This document shows, in pieces, positions 1-7,792 of a DNA stretch of 64,000 bases. The first letter of the stretch is position 1, and every line of letters starts with the position of its first letter. The position numbers and the translations under genes are program-made. The notes beneath the pieces are model-generated. The model was not told the DNA's origin. It searched no databases and saw nothing but the letters and a program-made list of their open reading frames with translations. The stretch comes from Arthrobacter sp. FW305-BF8 (GTDB lineage Bacteria; Actinomycetota; Actinomycetes; Actinomycetales; Micrococcaceae). Location of the stretch: the NCBI RefSeq assembly GCF_021789315.1, contig NZ_CP084561.1, positions 2,852,001 through 2,916,000 on the forward strand. Direction: 5' to 3'.

Positions 1-71
1 ACACGCAGGGACACGGACCCGGCGGAAGGTAATTCAGGCCAGAGGCCACGGCATCAAGTGGAATCCGGCAT

Positions 72-105
72 GCGTCCGGCGGGGCATATTTGCCTCGCCG
101 GACGC
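72..105. terminator. Stem-loop, probable terminator of a gene upstream of the window
   Basis: Fifteen paired bases (GCGTCCGGCGGGGCA with TGCCTCGCCGGACGC, one G-T wobble) enclose a TATT loop. There is no long T-run on either side, so termination is inferred from stem strength and from its place just before a new gene. Confidence 0.6.
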
Positions 106-188
106 GCGCTTAATGTACGGATCTCCATATGATGATCTGGGTAGACTCGGAGACTGGTCCTTCTAGCAGCCCTCGGAAGAGGTGTTCG

Positions 189-893
189 ATGCGAGTTATT
201 AGCTACAACCTCCGCAAGCACAAGGCGAGCGGCGAACTGATGAGTCTGGCCCGCAACTTCGGGATAGACGTCCTCTGCCTTCAAGAGTGTGACTCATCCG
301 ATCTGCCTGACACTCTCGGCCCGCTCCATCTGGCCGACTACACAAAAGGCAACAGGCTGGGCCTGGCCATCTACTACCGGACTGACCGGTTCACGGCCCT
401 GGATACCCAGACCTTTGCCCTGAAGAAGTCCATGCACGACCGCGTGATGGCACCGGCCCATGAGCGGCTGATCGGCACCCGGATGGTGGACAACGAAACC
501 GACCATGAGCTGGTGGTGGGTTCGTTCCACGCCGCCCCGCTCACGGCGTCGAACTCGCTGCGGCGCAAGCAGATCCACGCGGCGCATGCCGAGCTGCTGA
601 GCATGGGCACCGGGCTGATGACGCTGATGGTGGGTGACTTCAACTATCCGTTCTTCACCAAGAGCCTTCACGCACACATGCAGGACTCCGGCTATGCCCT
701 GTCCCTGAGCAACCGCAGAACCTACACCCGGTACAAGGTCTTCAAGGGCCACTTCGACTTTGCCACATCACTGGGCCTGGACATCGAAAGCGTGGAAACG
801 CTCCCCCGGGGGAAGTCGGATCACCTGCCCATCCTGGTGACAGCCGAATACGGCGCCGACCGGTCACCGATCAAGGGGCAGCCCATTTCCTGA
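189..893 (+). CDS. Endonuclease/exonuclease/phosphatase (EEP) family protein
   Basis: The 234-residue protein has the EEP fold signature of DNase I-like metal-dependent phosphoesterases. It opens with MRVISYNLRKH (the strand and Asn of the active site), continues with IDVLCLQECD (metal-binding Glu), has GDFNYPF (Asp/Asn pair) near residue 160 and ends with the KSDHLPILV His motif. EEP enzymes cleave phosphodiester or phosphomonoester bonds in nucleic acids, lipids or sugars; which substrate applies here cannot be read from sequence. I chose the ATG at 189 because an AGAGGTG Shine-Dalgarno lies just before it and the conserved domain starts at once; an in-frame ATG at 129 would add an unlike tail. 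No signal peptide is visible. It stands alone before a convergent membrane gene. Confidence 0.8.
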   Translation: MRVISYNLRKHKASGELMSLARNFGIDVLCLQECDSSDLPDTLGPLHLADYTKGNRLGLAIYYRTDRFTALDTQTFALKKSMHDRVMAPAHERLIGTRMVDNETDHELVVGSFHAAPLTASNSLRRKQIHAAHAELLSMGTGLMTLMVGDFNYPFFTKSLHAHMQDSGYALSLSNRRTYTRYKVFKGHFDFATSLGLDIESVETLPRGKSDHLPILVTAEYGADRSPIKGQPIS

Positions 894-915
894 GGCTTCT
901 GTCAGGAGGCTTCTC

Positions 916-2739
916 TCATGAGGCGGTGTGGTCCTGTACGGGGATGACATCGATCCGGCCGCCGGGCCCGACGACGACCAGCACCCGCTCAGCGCTCACA
1001 CCTTCCAGCGCGGCCATAAGCATTCCGGCATCCGGCAGTCGCGGATCCGACTGTCCCGGATCCGGCCCTGCCGGTAGGCCGGACCGCAGCCAGACCGTCA
1101 CGTCGGCACCGGTGGCTTCCCGGATGGCGTGTGACAGCGGAACGTGATCGGAGCCCGTCACCAGGACGACTTGGCCGATCGTCCGTCGCGCGGTCAGTAC
1201 TGGACCGGCGTCTTGCACCCGACCAGCTTCCTGCAGTGGGCCGGTTTCCTGCAGTGACGGAGCGTCCCCCTGCAGCACCGCACGCTCCCTGCGCCAGACG
1301 CTGTAGTGATAGGTGGCCACGAGCGCCGTGGCGGTCAGCAGTCCGAGCGGCGCCCGGATCCGTCCCACCAGGTTTCCCTGGCGCTCCGGATCCAGCAGAT
1401 ACTCAAAGGCCTGGTAACCGACCAGCAGCAGGGCGATCAGGGCCACGACGGCGCTGATCCCAAAGATAGCCACGAGGTAGATGCGCCGCCCGGCAGCGGT
1501 GCGGGAAGGCAGCCCGTCTGCACCATCTGCCCCGCCTGCATCATCGGCGCTCGCCGATCCGCGGCGGTCCGCCGGCATCCACGCCCTCCACCAGACCGCA
1601 CCGCCCACAATCAGGGCACTGATTCCGCCCAGCAGCAGCGTGCGCGTGCCCGTACCCGCCAGCGTTGTCTCGGCAAAGCCCAAGGCCGCGTTGACAACAA
1701 CTCCCACACCGGAGGCCGCAGCGACCACCGCCACTCCGGATGCCAGCAGCAGCCCCGTCTCCCGCATCTTCTCCGACCGCGGGGCCGTCAGCACTGAGTG
1801 GTAGCGCCAGACGAGGCACCCGACAGCTGCCGCGGCCATCGCGGGGCCAAGGGGATCAACGAGCCGGATCATGTCTTCGGAGCGGTCCAGTATCAGCCGC
1901 AGCAGGACGAACACCGTCGTGATGGCGCCGGCCATTGCCGTAATGCAGCCGCCAAGCACACCGAAGACAGCCGCAGCCACATTGGCCAGCGGTGAGGACA
2001 GGTGCCGTGCTTCGCCGAAGACCCAATGCCACCACCAAACCAGGAATCCGCCCCCGGCCCAGATGAGTGACTGCAGCGCCGAAAACCACCAGGGCGATCC
2101 CACGTCATGGGCACCTGCCAGCCCCCGCAGCGCCGCGTCGAGAAGACTGCCGAGCGCAGTCACGGCCCCGCCGGCACCTACCAGCAGGCCGAACACCGAG
2201 CCCGCGAGCGCCGGGACGGTGTCCAGCCGGCGCGGGCCCTTGCCACGGTGCTGCCACATCCAGCGGTGCCATGCCCAGACGGCCGCCCACACCACACCCG
2301 TGGCCAGGGATGAACGCCATTCCAGGCCCTCAGCCACCGCGCCGGATGCGGCACCGGCCAGCAGCCCAATCAACTGCGATACAGCGCCGAGCACAGCCGT
2401 AACCGCGGTGATAAGGGCAACGATATATACACCGATGACGTACAGTCCCCAGGCAACAGACGAGCGCTCCGCTTCCTCCCCCTGCCGGCGCCAGACCAGC
2501 CACCACAGAACAGCGGCCAGGCACCCGCCAACCAGGCCGAACGCGAGGGACCGGGCGAGGCTGCCGACGTCATTCCCGGCCAGCCCTGTGCCCGAGACAA
2601 ACAGCCGCTCAAACAGGCCGCCCACGCCGGAAGCGCCGATCAGCACGAGGACAAAGAGGAGTACAAAGACCACCAGCCGCCGCACCGTGGGCACCGCCGG
2701 CGACGATGATTCGCGCGTGCCGGGCCGGACGGTACTCAC
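916..2739 (-). CDS. Multi-repeat integral membrane protein (DUF5671-like)
   Basis: This 607-residue protein alternates pairs of hydrophobic helices with short W/H/R-rich loops (VWWLVWRR, VWAAVWAWHRWMW, LVWWWHWVF, LVWRYHS, VWWRAWMP, ATYHYSVWRRE). That looks like about six copies of a two-helix unit, as in DUF5671 membrane proteins, whose function is unknown. The last 75 residues look soluble (VVLVTGSDH, ERVLVVVGPGG). The start is GTG at 2739: it gives an immediate run to the first membrane helix, and its GTGA overlaps the stop of the preceding gene by 4 bp, a sign of translational coupling. A longer frame exists upstream but overlaps that gene. The family assignment rests on pattern and is moderate. 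Confidence 0.65.
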   Translation of the reverse strand: MSTVRPGTRESSSPAVPTVRRLVVFVLLFVLVLIGASGVGGLFERLFVSGTGLAGNDVGSLARSLAFGLVGGCLAAVLWWLVWRRQGEEAERSSVAWGLYVIGVYIVALITAVTAVLGAVSQLIGLLAGAASGAVAEGLEWRSSLATGVVWAAVWAWHRWMWQHRGKGPRRLDTVPALAGSVFGLLVGAGGAVTALGSLLDAALRGLAGAHDVGSPWWFSALQSLIWAGGGFLVWWWHWVFGEARHLSSPLANVAAAVFGVLGGCITAMAGAITTVFVLLRLILDRSEDMIRLVDPLGPAMAAAAVGCLVWRYHSVLTAPRSEKMRETGLLLASGVAVVAAASGVGVVVNAALGFAETTLAGTGTRTLLLGGISALIVGGAVWWRAWMPADRRGSASADDAGGADGADGLPSRTAAGRRIYLVAIFGISAVVALIALLLVGYQAFEYLLDPERQGNLVGRIRAPLGLLTATALVATYHYSVWRRERAVLQGDAPSLQETGPLQEAGRVQDAGPVLTARRTIGQVVLVTGSDHVPLSHAIREATGADVTVWLRSGLPAGPDPGQSDPRLPDAGMLMAALEGVSAERVLVVVGPGGRIDVIPVQDHTAS

Positions 2740-3215
2740 GGCTTCGCCGCCGGAACCGGACAAATGGTGAGCTGCCACGGGGCGGTCGCAACCAGCCAGT
2801 TGCCGTTCACCCGTTCCAGGGCAAACACGGCCTCGGTCTCGTATTCGGGGTTCCCGAACGGACCGCTGCCGGTGGAGGTGGTCAGAACAACGTGCACCTC
2901 CGCCGTGTCCGCATGCTCCACGGTGGAGGCCAGCGTGACCCGCAGTGCGCCAAGTGCGGGACGTTCCACCTGAGTGCATGGCCCGTCCGGCTGCCCGGTC
3001 CCGTAACGACCGTCAGTCGAGTAGCGCCTAGTAGCCGCCTCGTCACCGTTGAGGACGGCGGCAGCATACCGCTGGACCACACCCGCCGGTGTACTTTCGG
3101 CAAGCGGCTCTGGCTCACCGCGAAAAAAGACGACAGCGAGCGCCACGGCGACGAGACCGGCAATGATGGCAAGGACTGAAATCAGGGTCCGGTCGGGCCG
3201 TGGCGGTGCGGTCAT
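2736..3215 (-). CDS. Membrane-anchored hypothetical protein
   Basis: The 159-residue protein has one N-terminal transmembrane segment (about residues 11-30, LISVLAIIAGLVAVALAVVF) and an exported domain. The domain holds a VVQRYAAAVLNGDEAAT stretch typical of small conserved extracytoplasmic NTF2-like or DUF4878-type domains, then a beta-rich half ending ALERVNGNWLVATAPWQL. I do not recognise a specific family. It is the first gene of a coupled pair with the multi-repeat membrane protein, sharing a 4-bp overlap, so the two probably act together at the membrane. Two Cys residues (at PDGPCTQ and QLTICPV) could form a disulphide outside the cell; this is inference. Confidence 0.65.
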   Translation of the reverse strand: MTAPPRPDRTLISVLAIIAGLVAVALAVVFFRGEPEPLAESTPAGVVQRYAAAVLNGDEAATRRYSTDGRYGTGQPDGPCTQVERPALGALRVTLASTVEHADTAEVHVVLTTSTGSGPFGNPEYETEAVFALERVNGNWLVATAPWQLTICPVPAAKP

Positions 3216-3223
3216 CCGGGCAG

Positions 3224-3412
3224 CTAGGTGGTGTGGTGCTCGACGGTGAAGTCGCCGCCCGGGTACAGGATGGTCTCGTGGCCATCATCAAAACGGACGT
3301 GGTACGGCGGCGCCCCGTCGGCGCCCCGGACCTCCAGAATCTCACCGTGCCGGTCCGAGGACTCCACTGTCCTGCCCCGGATGATGATTCGGTCTCCCTG
3401 GGTTGCCTGCAT
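3224..3412 (-). CDS. DUF1918 domain protein
   Basis: The 62-residue protein fits DUF1918 throughout: ATQGDRIIIRGRTV, then an EILEVRGADGAPPYHVRF core and a DGHETILYPGGD ending. These are small SH3-like beta-barrel proteins common in actinobacteria; their function is unknown. The ATG at 3412 has GGGAGG 8 nt upstream, better than the GTG three codons earlier. It lies between the membrane pair and the zinc-finger gene on the same strand, probably as its own unit. Confidence 0.85.
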   Translation of the reverse strand: MQATQGDRIIIRGRTVESSDRHGEILEVRGADGAPPYHVRFDDGHETILYPGGDFTVEHHTT

Positions 3413-3495
3413 GGCAATCACCTCCCAGCCCTAGAGTACGGCGCTCTTCCCTTCGGCGGAACAGCTCCGAGGCATCCTCGGCGGCGGAGCCGGGA

Positions 3496-3849
3496 TTAGG
3501 CCCGGCCGCCCGTGTGGCGGATGCAGAAGGGGGTCCAGGGCCGGGCCTCCAGCCGCCCTTCGGCGATCTGTTCTCCGCACACCGTGCATATTCCGTAAGT
3601 GCCCGCGCCGATCCGCTCGAGGGCAGTGTCCACGTCCGCCAGTCCGGACCTGCTTTGGTCCAGGAGTGCCGACGCCTGCGAAAGTTCGAAGGCGATGGTG
3701 GCACCCTCGGGGTCATGTTCGTCGTCGACGTTGGAGTTGTGCCGGGCGGCGTTGGCCGAGGCTATGTCCGCACGCAGGGCCGGCAGGAGGGCGAGCTTCC
3801 TCGCCCGTTCCTCTTCCAGCAGCAGCCGGAATTTCTCAGTGTTCAACAC
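3496..3849 (-). CDS. TraR/DksA-type zinc-finger protein
   Basis: The 117-residue protein has the two-part plan of DksA/TraR proteins: a charged helical stretch (residues 4-75, LLLEEERARKLALL onward) followed by a zinc finger (GAGTYGICTVCGEQIAEGRL). DksA relatives bind the RNA polymerase secondary channel or serve as general stress proteins. The ligands are C88, C91 and C109, but the fourth position is H112 rather than Cys. The start is GTG at 3849, overlapping the end of the preceding Nudix gene by 14 bp; the upstream extension of the frame is out-of-phase Nudix sequence. The Shine-Dalgarno is weak, consistent with coupled translation. Confidence 0.8.
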   Translation of the reverse strand: MLNTEKFRLLLEEERARKLALLPALRADIASANAARHNSNVDDEHDPEGATIAFELSQASALLDQSRSGLADVDTALERIGAGTYGICTVCGEQIAEGRLEARPWTPFCIRHTGGRA

Positions 3850-4354
3850 CGGAGCCGTCCAGCAGCCTGCCGCGCAGGTCCGGCCAGGAGGCAGCAAAGG
3901 CAGGATGCAGGTTGATGCCGGCCACCTCTTCGACGGGAATCCACAGCAGTTCGATGCTTTCGGGATCGTTGATGGCCGGCTCAAAGGGCTCCAGCACCCG
4001 CACTGCCACGGTGGTGTAGGACCAGTAGCCGACGTCGAACACGGACGTGAACAGCACTTTGACGCTCTGTTCGGGGACTGCCGCCTCCTCGTGGGCCTCA
4101 CGCAGTGCGCCGGTCACGGCGTCCTCGCCCTGGTGCAGCGCGCCGCCGGGAAGCCCCCAGGTTCCACCGTGGTCGCTCCAGGTGGCACGGTGCTGCAGCA
4201 GGACGCCCTTCTCCGCATCATGGACCAGGAGGCCGGCCGATCCGAAGCGCCCCCAGAACCGCCCGCGGTCGCCCTCCACCCAGGCATCGCCCGGGTCACG
4301 GGGGCCAAGGGGACGCCGGGGATCACCGGGCGAAGGCGGAACGATTTTCTCCAT
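3836..4354 (-). CDS. Nudix hydrolase
   Basis: The 172-residue protein carries a Nudix box, GALHQGEDAVTGALREAHEE, fitting GX5EX7REUXEE, with the usual Gly after it replaced by Ala. Nudix enzymes hydrolyse nucleoside diphosphates linked to another group; the substrate is unknown. It is preceded by a WGLPGG strand and followed by a typical C-terminal half (IELLWIPVEEVAGI). The start at 4354 (MEKIVPPSP) is chosen because it leaves 32 bp to the divergent phosphoesterase gene; an ATG at 4372 is also possible. It is probably co-transcribed with the zinc-finger gene that overlaps its 3' end. Confidence 0.85.
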   Translation of the reverse strand: MEKIVPPSPGDPRRPLGPRDPGDAWVEGDRGRFWGRFGSAGLLVHDAEKGVLLQHRATWSDHGGTWGLPGGALHQGEDAVTGALREAHEEAAVPEQSVKVLFTSVFDVGYWSYTTVAVRVLEPFEPAINDPESIELLWIPVEEVAGINLHPAFAASWPDLRGRLLDGSGVEH

Positions 4355-4386
4355 CGTCCCAGTCTGCCTCATGGGAAGATGCTTCG

Positions 4387-4896
4387 ATGAGCCTGCGCCT
4401 GGTCCTTGTTGCCGACACCCACGTCCCCAAGCGCGCCCGGGCAATGCCCGAGCAGGTGTGGACCGCCGTCGAGGCTGCTGATGTGGTGTTCCACGCGGGT
4501 GACTGGATCAGCGCAGGCTTGCTCGACGAGTTCGAACAGCGCAGCAGGCGCCTGGTCGGTGTCTACGGCAACAACGACGGCGACGAGCTTAGGCGGCGAT
4601 TGCCCGAGACGGCCAGTGTGACGCTCGACGGCGTCCGGTTCAGCATGATCCACGAGACCGGTCAGGCCAGAGGCCGGGAGCAGCGCTGCGAGGCCCTCTT
4701 TCCGGATGCCGACGTGCTGGTTTTCGGCCACTCGCACATTCCCTGGAACACGGTGGCGCCCGGCGGCCTGCGCCTGCTTAACCCCGGCTCCCCCACCGAC
4801 CGCCGCCGGCAACCTGTGTGCACGTACATGACGGCCGTCGTCGTGAATGGCAGTTTAGGTGATGTCCAGCTGGTGGAGCTCAGCACCAGCCCCTGA
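4387..4896 (+). CDS. YfcE/MJ0936-type metallophosphoesterase
   Basis: The 169-residue protein has the calcineurin-like metal motifs in order: DTH at residues 10-12, HAGDW near 40, YGNNDGD near 60, HETG and GHSHIPW. A LLNPGSPTDRRR ending is typical of the YfcE family. These are small cytoplasmic two-metal phosphodiesterases; the physiological substrate is usually unknown. The ATG at 4387 has GGGAAG upstream and begins the first beta strand directly. The gene diverges from the Nudix gene and ends at a strong stem-loop. Confidence 0.88.
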   Translation: MSLRLVLVADTHVPKRARAMPEQVWTAVEAADVVFHAGDWISAGLLDEFEQRSRRLVGVYGNNDGDELRRRLPETASVTLDGVRFSMIHETGQARGREQRCEALFPDADVLVFGHSHIPWNTVAPGGLRLLNPGSPTDRRRQPVCTYMTAVVVNGSLGDVQLVELSTSP

Positions 4897-4908
4897 CTGG
4901 GCGTACGA

Positions 4909-4947
4909 AAGGGAGTCCTGCCGCGGTTTCCCGGGCGGGACTCCCTT
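4909..4947. terminator. Bidirectional stem-loop terminator
   Basis: AAGGGAGTCCTGCC pairs with GGCGGGACTCCCTT over 14 bp (one wobble) around an 11-nt loop. It separates the convergent phosphoesterase and CsbD genes and could serve both. Confidence 0.75.
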
Positions 4948-4994
4948 CGAATCTCCGTTGGAGACGGAGAGCCAGACGTGGTGATCCTGTTTGG

Positions 4995-5171
4995 TCAGTC
5001 CTTCTTGAAGGCGTCCTTGACCTTTTCACCGGCCTGTTTCAGATCCGCCTTGGACTGGTCAGTTTTACCCTCCGCCTCCAGGCCCGGGTCGTCGTTGGCC
5101 TTGCCCGCCCCTTCCTTGGCCTTGCCGCCAAGCTTTTCCGCTGCATTGTCGATCTTGTCGTCCAGACCCAT
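4995..5171 (-). CDS. CsbD-family stress protein
   Basis: This 58-residue frame reads MGLDDKIDNAAEKLGGKAKE, then a KANDDPGLEAEGKTDQSKA core and a KVKDAFKKD end, a full-length CsbD protein. CsbD proteins are small, very hydrophilic four-helix bundles induced by general stress in many bacteria (sigma-B dependent in Bacillus). The sequence is rich in Lys, Asp and Ala and lacks Cys and Trp. It appears monocistronic, followed by the bidirectional stem-loop. Confidence 0.9.
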   Translation of the reverse strand: MGLDDKIDNAAEKLGGKAKEGAGKANDDPGLEAEGKTDQSKADLKQAGEKVKDAFKKD

Positions 5172-5267
5172 GCCACTGTCCTTCCGTCTGCCCAGCCCGC
5201 TGGCTGCACGCTGGCTTGTCCCCTCAGTCTAGGTCGGCTAACTAGCCCGGTGAAGGGTAGCTACCAC

Positions 5268-5708
5268 TTACATGCGCGGGCTTGCCAGCAGCCCGTCGGT
5301 GGCGGCGTCGGCTTCCCCGCCGAAGTAGTGCTCCAGAACGCTCCGGAACACCGGTTCGTCCGGTGCCGCACGCAGGAACAGCGTCATGGAGGACTGGAGC
5401 TTCCGGGCATCGATGCCGCCGAAAATCTCCGCCGCGCCGCGGTTGCCCACGTTATCCACCGCGGTGGCACACTCGATCAGCCGCGGTCCCAGCACGGGAT
5501 GCTGCAGGTACGCCCGGGCTTCATCAAGGGATGCGATGGCGTACCTTCTGGAGGTGGCGCTTTGCCCCAGGCCGGCAATCTGCGGAAAGACGAACCACAT
5601 CCAGTGGCTGCGCTTGCTGCCTGCGCGGAGCTCCTGCAGAGCCTGGGCGTAGGTGTCGCCGTCATTCTGCGCGGCGACGAACCGTTCCAGGTTATGTGGG
5701 TCGTTCAT
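5268..5708 (-). CDS. DUF1810 family protein
   Basis: The 146-residue protein matches DUF1810 along its length: NLERFVAAQ at the N-terminus, the RAGSKRSHWMWFVFPQIAGL signature, SRRYAIASLDEARAYL, LGPRLIECATAV, and a C-terminal FRSVLEHYFGGEAD. Proteins of this family resemble calpastatin in old annotations; the real function is unknown. It is on the same strand as the acidic protein 8 bp away, so the two are probably co-transcribed. Confidence 0.88.
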   Translation of the reverse strand: MNDPHNLERFVAAQNDGDTYAQALQELRAGSKRSHWMWFVFPQIAGLGQSATSRRYAIASLDEARAYLQHPVLGPRLIECATAVDNVGNRGAAEIFGGIDARKLQSSMTLFLRAAPDEPVFRSVLEHYFGGEADAATDGLLASPRM

Positions 5709-5716
5709 GGGTTTTC

Positions 5717-5989
5717 CTAGCTGGAGACGTCCCGCTCGATATCTTCGGCGAGGTCATCCACGTCTTCAGGCCGCATGCTGATGCCGGCTTCGTCCAGCCG
5801 TTCCTCAAGCACGTGGCTCACCTCGTCCTCCACATGGCCCAGCCGGATCTCGTCCCGCACGTCCCCGGCGATGTCTTCGACAGTAGCGGAGCCGTCCGCG
5901 CCCGCCGCGGCATCACCCGCTTCCGCCGCAACATCCGCGTGCGGATTCTCAGTGAAGTAGTCGTCGCCGGTCGCTGCAGATTCAGTCAT
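5717..5989 (-). CDS. Acidic hypothetical protein
   Basis: The 90-residue protein is strongly acidic (repeated ED, DD and EE pairs) with a helical C-terminal part (VEDEVSHVLEERLDEAG, PEDVDDLAEDIERDV). I do not recognise a family. I start at ATG 5989 (MTESAATGDD) rather than 18 bp upstream. Its stop lies 8 bp before the DUF1810 start, suggesting a two-gene unit. Intrinsically disordered content is likely in the first 45 residues. Confidence 0.6.
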   Translation of the reverse strand: MTESAATGDDYFTENPHADVAAEAGDAAAGADGSATVEDIAGDVRDEIRLGHVEDEVSHVLEERLDEAGISMRPEDVDDLAEDIERDVSS

Positions 5990-6382
5990 ATCCCATGGTG
6001 GCTGCACAGCTCAGATCCGGTCAACAGGTCCGGCAGGGAATCCATCCGGTGGCCGGCAACGGACCCGGGGATGGATATGTTTCATTCATGTGCTGGTAAC
6101 GCGGCATAACAGCGGCAGCCCTCACCGCGGCGCCCGCGGTTCTACCCGCAGTTCCGGCCGAAATGACTGCAGAGCCAGCAAAAAAGCACCCCGGCCATCA
6201 GGTGCCGTTAACAATTTCGAAACATGGCAGTCACGCGGGCTTTACGTAGGCGGCATTTTTGAAACGCCCGTGTAACTTGCCACGCCCAGACCCGAAACAT
6301 CAATCCACGAATATCGATGAGGGGCGTGGCGCCGGCTTCAGCGGTCCGCGGAGAGGATGAGTTTCCTGGGAAGGGAAAGCGC
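5990..6382 (+). promoter_or_regulatory. amtB upstream region with two GlnR-like boxes
   Basis: No gene is visible here. Between 6208 and 6245 the pattern TTAAC-N6-GAAAC-N6-GTCAC-N6-TTTAC occurs, with exact 11-bp spacing. A second set, GAAAC-N6-GTAAC then GAAAC 17 bp later, lies at 6261-6298 on the same period. Both resemble the actinobacterial GlnR operator (gTnAC-n6-GaAAC repeated) and precede an ammonium transporter, a classic GlnR target. The fit is my reading by eye. Confidence 0.6.
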
Positions 6383-7753
6383 GTGGAAATCACTGCGGCA
6401 AACGTTTGGATGATGGTGTCAGCGGCACTGGTGCTGCTCATGACCCCGGCACTGGGGCTCTTCTATGGCGGCATGACCCGCGCCAAGGCCTCCCTCAACA
6501 TGATCATGATGAGCTTTGTGTCAGCCGGCATCGTGGGCGTCGTCTGGGTGTTGTGGGGCTACTCCATGAGCACCGGCGAAGGCGTCCTGGGCCTGTTCGG
6601 CAACCCGTTCGCCAGCTTCGGCCTGAGTGGCCTTATGGGCACTCCCGACCTCATCAAGGCAGGCTTCGCCGGAACCTTCGCCATCCTCACCGTGGCCCTC
6701 ATCAGCGGCGCGATCGCCGACCGCGCCAAATTCACCGCCTGGGTCCTCTTCGTGCCGATCTGGATCACAGCCGTCTACTGCCCGCTCGCTTTCATGATCT
6801 GGGGCGGGGGCCTCATGAGCCAGGGCGGAGCAGTAACGGCCATCTTTGGCCAGGTCATCGACTTCGCCGGCGGCGCCGTCGTCGAAATCAGCTCCGGCGC
6901 TGCCGCCCTCGTGCTGGCCCTGATCGTCGGCAAGCGCCACGGTTTCGGAAAGGACCCCGGGCACCGCCCGCACAACGTCCCGTTCATCATGCTCGGCGCG
7001 GGCCTCCTCTGGTTCGGCTGGTTCGGCTTCAATGCCGGCGCCGCCACCACGGCAGAACAGGCCGGACTGATCTGGGTCAACACCCTGGTTACGCCGTGCG
7101 CCGCCATGCTGAGCTGGCTCCTCACGGAGAAGGTCCGCCACGGCCACCCCACCTCCCTGGGCGCTGCGTCCGGTGCCGTCGCCGGCCTCGTGGCCATCAC
7201 GCCGTCGTGCGCCAACATCAGCCCAGTGGCCGCCATCGGCCTGGGACTCGTTTCGGGCGTGGCGTCTGCACTCTTCGTCGAACTGAAGTTCAAGTATGGC
7301 TTTGACGACTCGCTGGACGTTGTCGGCGTGCACCTCGGCTCCGGCCTGGTGGGCACCCTCGCGCTCGGCTTCATTGCCCTCCCCGTCAACGGCGAAGGCG
7401 GCGGGCTCTTCTACGGCGGCGGCGTTCAGCAGCTCGTCGCCCAGACCGTTGCCGTACTCATCACGCTCGCGCTCTCCGGCCTGATGACCGCGATTATTGG
7501 TATCGCAATTCACAAGACCATCGGGTTCCGCGTCAGCCATGAGGCCGAAGTTGCCGGTGTCGACCGCTCCGAGCACGCCGAGAGCGCCTACGAATTCGGC
7601 AGCATGGGGCACAGCCAGTTCCACCCGCTCCGCCAGCACATCGCCGCGGCTCCGGCCGTTCGCCCGGCAGGCACACCGTCTGTACCGGCCGCGGACGACG
7701 CCTCCTCCCCGGAGGCGGCGGAGGACCTGCAGCCCGCAGCGGCTTCCGTGTAG
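6383..7753 (+). CDS. amtB: Ammonium transporter Amt
   Basis: The 456-residue protein is an Amt/Rh-family channel with about 11 transmembrane helices. It shows the family's GLFYGGMTR in the first helices, FAGGAVVEISSGAAALV with the periplasmic loop before it, LWFGWFGFNAG, GAASGAVAGLVAITP (the conserved Asp/His region follows) and DVVGVHLGSGLVG. It imports ammonium across the cytoplasmic membrane when nitrogen is scarce. The start is GTG at 6383, with GGGAAGGGA upstream and VEITAANVW leading straight into helix 1. The tail after the last helix is long and Ala/Pro-rich (about 65 residues). No glnK or glnD follows; the next gene is convergent, so it seems monocistronic here. Confidence 0.93.
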   Translation: MEITAANVWMMVSAALVLLMTPALGLFYGGMTRAKASLNMIMMSFVSAGIVGVVWVLWGYSMSTGEGVLGLFGNPFASFGLSGLMGTPDLIKAGFAGTFAILTVALISGAIADRAKFTAWVLFVPIWITAVYCPLAFMIWGGGLMSQGGAVTAIFGQVIDFAGGAVVEISSGAAALVLALIVGKRHGFGKDPGHRPHNVPFIMLGAGLLWFGWFGFNAGAATTAEQAGLIWVNTLVTPCAAMLSWLLTEKVRHGHPTSLGAASGAVAGLVAITPSCANISPVAAIGLGLVSGVASALFVELKFKYGFDDSLDVVGVHLGSGLVGTLALGFIALPVNGEGGGLFYGGGVQQLVAQTVAVLITLALSGLMTAIIGIAIHKTIGFRVSHEAEVAGVDRSEHAESAYEFGSMGHSQFHPLRQHIAAAPAVRPAGTPSVPAADDASSPEAAEDLQPAAASV

Positions 7754-7792
7754 TAGTCCGGCTGTTACTTCGGCTTTCCCAGGACCGGTGTC

